10,725 nucleotides of DNA from an uncultured Myxococcales bacterium (GTDB lineage: Bacteria > Myxococcota_A > Bradymonadia > UBA7976 > UBA1532), in contig CALBMW010000513.1 in NCBI GenBank assembly GCA_937896275.1, positions 1-10,725 on the forward strand. Direction: 5' to 3'. This document shows positions 7,780 through 10,725 of this stretch, piece by piece. The stretch's first letter is position 1. Each line of letters opens with the position of its first letter. The notes under the pieces were generated by a model that worked only from the letters and a program-made list of their open reading frames with translations, had not been told where the DNA came from and did no database searches. Both the position numbers and the translations under genes were made by a program.

Positions 7780-7810
7780 CCGACGCGATGCATTGCGGCG
7801 TGCGCGTCGG
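7780..7810. terminator. Hairpin between convergent genes, possible two-way terminator
   Basis: CCGACGCG (7780-7787) and CGCGTCGG (7803-7810) form a perfect 8-bp stem with a 15-nt loop. It lies in the 59-bp gap between the GMC stop (7759) and the stop of the minus-strand phosphodiesterase (7819). No T-run follows on either strand, and hairpins arise easily at this G+C content, so the support is mainly positional. Confidence 0.4.
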
Positions 7811-7818
7811 GGCGCGAC

Positions 7819-9690
7819 TCACTCCAGCCGCGCGACCTGCGCGTTGAACCCGGCCGCGGCCGCCGTGAGCTCGATCGCGCCCCCCACCACCGCGAAGCGC
7901 GCCACCCCGTCATCGTCCGTGCTCGCCTCGGCCTCGACGCACCCGGCGCAGCGCACCGTCGCGCGGGCCACCGGCGAGGCGTCGTCGTGGTCGCGCACCG
8001 TGACGGTGAGCGCGGGGCCGTCCCGTTCGGCCGTCAGCTCGAGGGTCGCGAGGTAGATCAGCCCGTCCGCGACGAAGCGGGTTGAAACACCGGCCGCGCG
8101 GATCGCCCCGCCGACGTCTGCGGGGCGCCCCGGATCCTGCAACTCCATCCCGTGATCGGCCACCAGCACGAACAGCGTGCGGTCGAGCACGCCGTGGCGG
8201 GCGTAGGCCGCCTGCACGCGGGCCACGTGAGCGTCCATCACGCCCAGCTCCGCGCGCAGCAGATCGCTGTGGGGGCCGTCCGACTCGCCCGCGCTGTCGG
8301 TCGCGTAGAAGGCCACCTCGAGGATGGTCGGCACCCGATCCTCTCGGTGGCGGAGCAGGGCGTCGATCTGCAGCAGCGCCAGGTTGTCGGCGACGCGGTA
8401 GTCCTCGAGGGAGCGCTTGGGGCGCGCGCCGGCGAAGAAGTCGAGGGTCGTGAAGTCCGCGTCACCCAGCGGCAGATCGTTGACCACCGCCACGTAGGCT
8501 CCGCCCCGCCCGTCGGCGTCGGGGCGGCCGAGGGCGCGGTGGGCCGCGGCGGCGAGGGTCTCGGTCTCGGGGGTCACCGCGCGGGCGTAGAGCCCCAGCA
8601 CCAGGTCGGGATCCTGCAGCGCGGCGACCGGATCGTCGAGCAGCGCCGTCGGGCTGAACGGGGCGCGCTCGGGGCGGCCGTAGAAGGCGTTGCCCAGGAT
8701 GCCGTGGTGGCCGGGCCACAGGCCGGTGCCGGCGGTCATGTGACCCGGCGCCGACAGTGAGGGGAAGCCGACTACCGCGCCGTGGCGGAACACCACGCCG
8801 CCGCGGGCGAGGGCCCGCATCGCCGGCACATCGGCGTCGGCGTCGTCGTCGAGCAGTTGGTGGTTCAGCTCGGTCGCGAGCAGGCCGTCGAACAGTATTA
8901 CGACCACGTGATCGACCCGCGCGCAGGGATCGGGGTCCAGGGCGTCCCAGCGAGGCCAGCCGTCCTGGCGAGTCAGGTAGAGGCCGTCGTCGTAGGCGCC
9001 GTCGGGGCCGACCCCGGCGGTCGTGGGCGCGCCGAGGGCGGCGAGCACGGTGGGCGCCACGTCGGTCAGCCGGGCGGGCGCGTCGAGCACCAGGCCCCGT
9101 CGTGCGCCCGCCCCGCCGAGCACGAAGGTGGCGCGCGACTGGAGCAGGCCCATGCCGCCGTGGGTTCCACCGCCGGGGCCGGCCCAGGGCATCACGCCGA
9201 CGAGCGCGTCGGGGGCGTCGGGGGCGTCGAAGAGGGTGGCGATGCGCTCGACGGCCAGCGGCCAACTCTGGTCGGCGTAGGGCAGGTAGCCGACGCGGGC
9301 GTCACCCGGCAGGTAGCCCAGCGCGGACAGATCGGGCGCCGAGCCCGGCTCGAGGGCGGCCAGGACGTCCGCCAGGTCGCCGTGGATGTCGGGGCGCGCG
9401 CTGGGGAAGACCGACGCGGGATCGCCCGAGACGACCTCGAGCGTGCTGCCGCCCGCGCCGTCGACGCGGCGAAACGCGAAGTCGGCGCGCGCGCCGGGCG
9501 GCCCACCCCGGACCTCGAAGCGATCGGTGGCGTGGTCGTAGGTCGCGACGAAGTGGATCTCGGGAGCGGCCAGCGCTGCGTCGCGCAGGCGCTCGAAGGC
9601 GGCGCGCTCGAGGGCGTCGACCCCGCGAGCGGCGCTGGCCGGTGGGGGCAGGGGGGCGACGGGCGCCGCGGGATCGGGCGGGCGCGGCAC
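7819..9690 (-). CDS. Alkaline-phosphatase-superfamily phosphodiesterase/nucleotide pyrophosphatase, circularly permuted
   Basis: This 623-residue frame starts at GTG 9688-9690 and stops at TGA 7819-7821. Its blocks belong to the type I phosphodiesterase/nucleotide pyrophosphatase branch but in swapped order. Residues 25-230 carry what is normally the C-terminal half: GTHGG (His177, metal ligand) and LTDVAPTVLAALG (210-220). Residues 258-515 carry the normal N-terminal half: VVVILFDG (Asp268), FPSLSAPGH with the nucleophile-position Ser311, GHHGILGN, ATDSAGE (Asp465, Glu469) and VADHGM (Asp512-His513). Residues about 560-623 look like a carboxypeptidase-regulatory/Ig-like beta domain with a C-x2-C. 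No ribosome binding site precedes the GTG. The frame continues upstream to a stop at 9787 and reads an Asp/Ala/Pro linker typical of mature lipoproteins, but no signal peptide exists. The native start may therefore be lost. A secreted or lipoprotein phosphatase or phosphodiesterase is likely; substrate unknown. Confidence 0.85.
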   Translation of the reverse strand: MPRPPDPAAPVAPLPPPASAARGVDALERAAFERLRDAALAAPEIHFVATYDHATDRFEVRGGPPGARADFAFRRVDGAGGSTLEVVSGDPASVFPSARPDIHGDLADVLAALEPGSAPDLSALGYLPGDARVGYLPYADQSWPLAVERIATLFDAPDAPDALVGVMPWAGPGGGTHGGMGLLQSRATFVLGGAGARRGLVLDAPARLTDVAPTVLAALGAPTTAGVGPDGAYDDGLYLTRQDGWPRWDALDPDPCARVDHVVVILFDGLLATELNHQLLDDDADADVPAMRALARGGVVFRHGAVVGFPSLSAPGHMTAGTGLWPGHHGILGNAFYGRPERAPFSPTALLDDPVAALQDPDLVLGLYARAVTPETETLAAAAHRALGRPDADGRGGAYVAVVNDLPLGDADFTTLDFFAGARPKRSLEDYRVADNLALLQIDALLRHREDRVPTILEVAFYATDSAGESDGPHSDLLRAELGVMDAHVARVQAAYARHGVLDRTLFVLVADHGMELQDPGRPADVGGAIRAAGVSTRFVADGLIYLATLELTAERDGPALTVTVRDHDDASPVARATVRCAGCVEAEASTDDDGVARFAVVGGAIELTAAAAGFNAQVARLE

Positions 9691-9754
9691 GCAGCGCCGC
9701 GGGGCGGCGTCGACGAGGGCGTCGGGGGCAGCGTCGGCCGGGGCGTCCGTGGCG

Positions 9755-9847
9755 CCGTGCCTCGACGGTGTGGGCGTGGTCGAGGCCTACGCCGGCAAGG
9801 CGGTCGGTGACATCGTCAAGCGCTGGTCGGCGCTGACGCCTCGCTGA
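9755..9847 (+). pseudogene. Probable 3' remnant of an unidentified plus-strand gene
   Basis: A plus-strand frame ending at TGA 9845-9847 codes a protein-like C-terminus (VVEAYAGKAVGDIVKRWS, then ALTPR). It has varied residues (Lys, Ile, Trp, Tyr), third positions almost all G or C, and a hairpin 5 nt after the stop. Left of about 9755 the same frame turns into Ser/Ala/Gly-rich text, which is just the antisense of the phosphodiesterase linker. So only about 30 C-terminal codons seem to exist. No family was recognised. It may be a gene fragment left by a rearrangement, an assembly-chimera edge, or chance. Third positions coincide with those of the opposing minus-strand frame, so codon bias alone is not proof. 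Confidence 0.4.
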
Positions 9848-9852
9848 GGCCA

Positions 9853-9879
9853 CCCGGGCGCGGCGCTCGGTCGCCCGGG
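9853..9879 (+). terminator. Candidate terminator hairpin after the gene remnant
   Basis: CCCGGGCG (9853-9860) and CGCCCGGG (9872-9879) pair perfectly over 8 bp with an 11-nt loop, starting 5 nt after the TGA at 9845-9847. No T-tract follows. The position just after a stop is the main support. Confidence 0.35.
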
Positions 9880-10064
9880 CGCCGCCTTGGGCTGCGCGCA
9901 CACCCCGTGAACATCCCGACCGCGACCGGCTTGGGGGCGCCTGTCCGCGGCCGGCTCGTAGGGCAGGGAGCCGCCCTCGACGCGACCCCAGGGTCCCGGT
10001 CTGCGTCCAAGTCGAGCGGATGTGGCGCGCGCCGCCCGGACTCTCGCGCGGCGCCCGAAGCCTG

Positions 10065-10071
10065 AAAGGAG
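10065..10071 (+). promoter_or_regulatory. Strong Shine-Dalgarno site of the DoxX gene
   Basis: AAAGGAG lies 6 nt before the ATG at 10078, and it decides that start over the later in-frame ATG at 10201. Confidence 0.85.
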
Positions 10072-10077
10072 CGCTCC

Positions 10078-10527
10078 ATGGAACGGTATGACGAACGCCA
10101 CGAGGGGGCCCCCGCGCTCATCGGCCGCTCTCTCATCGCGTTGATCTTCCTGTTGGCCGGGCTCAGCAAGCTCGCCGACTTCCAGGGCACCCAGGAGTAC
10201 ATGGCGGCCCACGGCATGTCCTACACGGCCGTCTTCCTCGTCGCCGCCATCGCCATCGAGGTGCTCGGCGCCCTGGCGCTGCTGCTGGGGCTACGCACCC
10301 GCTTCGTCGCGGGGGTCCTGGTCGCGTACCTGGTGCCCGTCACGATGATCTTCCACGGCTACTGGACGCTGACCGGGCCCGAGATGCAGGTGCAGGTTCA
10401 GGCCTTCCTGAAGAACATCGCGATCATGGGCGGCCTGCTCGTGGTCGCGGCCTATGGTCCGGGGCGGGTGAGCGTCGACAAGCGCATCACCGCGCCGCGC
10501 CACGGTCGGCGAGTCGCCTCCACCTGA
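10078..10527 (+). CDS. DoxX family membrane protein
   Basis: This 149-residue protein is preceded by AAAGGAG at 6 nt spacing. It has four hydrophobic segments at about residues 13-32, 47-71, 75-96 and 107-126. Recognisable DoxX-family blocks are GRSLIALIFLLAGLSKL, the following Tyr-Met-Ala-x-His-Gly segment, AIEVLGALALLLGLRTRF, VTMIFHGYW, and the C-terminal FLKNIAIMGGLLVVAAYGPG followed by RVSVD. The length is normal for the YphA-like branch. DoxX proteins are inner-membrane proteins tied to quinone-linked redox or sulfur metabolism in some species, but most members have no known role. The gene stands alone on its strand, with a possible terminator 25 nt after the stop, so it is probably monocistronic. 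Confidence 0.95.
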   Translation: MERYDERHEGAPALIGRSLIALIFLLAGLSKLADFQGTQEYMAAHGMSYTAVFLVAAIAIEVLGALALLLGLRTRFVAGVLVAYLVPVTMIFHGYWTLTGPEMQVQVQAFLKNIAIMGGLLVVAAYGPGRVSVDKRITAPRHGRRVAST

Positions 10528-10551
10528 CGCTGGCCTCATGGCCCGCGTGGC

Positions 10552-10569
10552 CCGGCCGGGCTCGGCCGG
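10552..10569 (+). terminator. Candidate terminator hairpin after the DoxX gene
   Basis: CCGGCCG (10552-10558) and CGGCCGG (10563-10569) form a perfect 7-bp stem with a GGCT loop, 25 nt after the DoxX stop. There is no T-run. It is the only stem seen in the 99-bp gap before the next gene. Confidence 0.4.
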
Positions 10570-10626
10570 TGGTGGAGCCCACACGCCGCCTTGCCCGCGC
10601 GAGGACTGGCGCTCACACTCGCCCGC

Positions 10627-10725
10627 ATGCGAACCCTGCTCGTCACGCTGGCGGTGAGCCTTTTCGGGTGCGACGACGGCGCGGGCGTCAACGACGCGGC
10701 CGACGCTGCGACTCAGCCCGCGCCG
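10627..10725 (+). CDS. Start of a lipoprotein gene, 3'-truncated by the window edge
   Basis: ATG 10627 opens 33 codons that reach the right edge without a stop. The product begins MRTLLVTLAVSLFGC: one Arg, a hydrophobic core, and a lipobox-like LFGC with Cys15, followed by DDGAGVNDAADAA. That Asp/Ala-rich mature start is typical of Myxococcota lipoproteins. No good ribosome binding site lies within 15 nt of the ATG, which lowers confidence in the exact start. The downstream domain is not visible, so no function can be given. It is shorter than 60 codons in the window and easily missed. Confidence 0.7.
   Translation, partial: MRTLLVTLAVSLFGCDDGAGVNDAADAATQPAP

Larger units (their letters stand above)
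9848..10077. other. Intergenic region upstream of the DoxX gene
   Basis: This 230-bp stretch carries the hairpin at 9853-9879 and, at its end, a 7-bp stem (10029-10035 with 10048-10054) just before the DoxX ribosome binding site. No convincing -35/-10 pair, tRNA, or conserved small ORF was seen. The DoxX promoter should lie here, because the nearest upstream plus-strand gene end is at 9847. Confidence 0.5.

Noticed and set aside
9790..9813. Minus-strand ATG at 9811-9813 as an alternative start for the phosphodiesterase
   Set aside because: It is in frame but meets a TAG at 9787-9789 after eight codons and codes no signal peptide.
8152..9836. Several plus-strand open frames opposite the phosphodiesterase
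   Set aside because: The minus-strand frame has a full set of family motifs; the plus-strand products are Arg- or Gly-rich shadows. Only the last roughly 30 codons, beyond the phosphodiesterase, were kept as a possible gene remnant, and those are in a different frame.
10029..10054. 7-bp stem just before the DoxX ribosome binding site, considered as a riboswitch or attenuator
   Set aside because: It is short, has no conserved riboswitch features, and such stems are expected by chance at this base composition.
9848..10077. Possible tRNA or small RNA gene
   Set aside because: No T-loop-like motif or cloverleaf arms could be found, and no promoter-terminator pair frames a small RNA.
1..10725. 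Mobile element, CRISPR array or defence system
   Set aside because: No transposase, integrase, inverted terminal repeats, regularly spaced repeats or known defence domains were seen. The only tandem repeats are within coding sequence.

Overview
The window is about three-quarters G+C by eye, with strongly G/C-biased third codon positions. It looks like a chromosome segment from a Myxococcota-type bacterium (the former myxobacterial Deltaproteobacteria). The grounds are a giant secreted mosaic protein with MopE-type Cys/Asp repeats, FGE-like and LamG modules, lipoproteins whose mature ends begin with Asp/Ala/Pro-rich linkers, and a DoxX protein. This is inference from gene style; there is no rRNA or other marker gene. 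No tRNA, rRNA, CRISPR array, transposase or phage gene was seen.

Layout. Positions 3-5660 (+) hold the 3' part of one very large gene, at least 1885 codons, whose start lies left of the window. Its order is a Gly/Met-rich linker of three 18-bp repeats, a propeller-like beta region, five MopE-type metal-binding repeats, a second propeller-like region, an FGE-sulfatase-like domain without the usual catalytic cysteines, two LamG/concanavalin-type domains, and a beta-rich tail. Nine bases later comes a short Tat-exported gluconate 2-dehydrogenase subunit 3-like protein (5670-6227). It overlaps by 4 bp a GMC-family FAD oxidoreductase (6224-7759). These three genes look like one operon: a large surface protein followed by a Tat-exported oxidoreductase pair, in which the small subunit would carry the signal-less flavoprotein across the membrane.

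The operon converges on a minus-strand alkaline-phosphatase-superfamily phosphodiesterase (7819-9690), with a hairpin between the two stops. This is the most unusual gene here. Its conserved blocks are circularly permuted: the block with the last metal-ligand His and the DVAPT motif comes first, and the DG, nucleophile and DHGM blocks follow. Its 5' end is also abnormal. A typical lipoprotein linker can be read upstream of the only start codon, but no signal peptide exists. At that point (about 9755) the sequence turns into what looks like the last 30 or so codons of an unrelated plus-strand gene ending at 9847. This suggests a rearrangement or an assembly junction.

On the right, a DoxX-family four-helix membrane protein (10078-10527, +) has a strong ribosome binding site. 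The first 33 codons of a new lipoprotein gene (10627 onward, +) run off the end. The non-coding stretches (7760-7818, 9848-10077, 10528-10626) are short and hold only candidate hairpin terminators.
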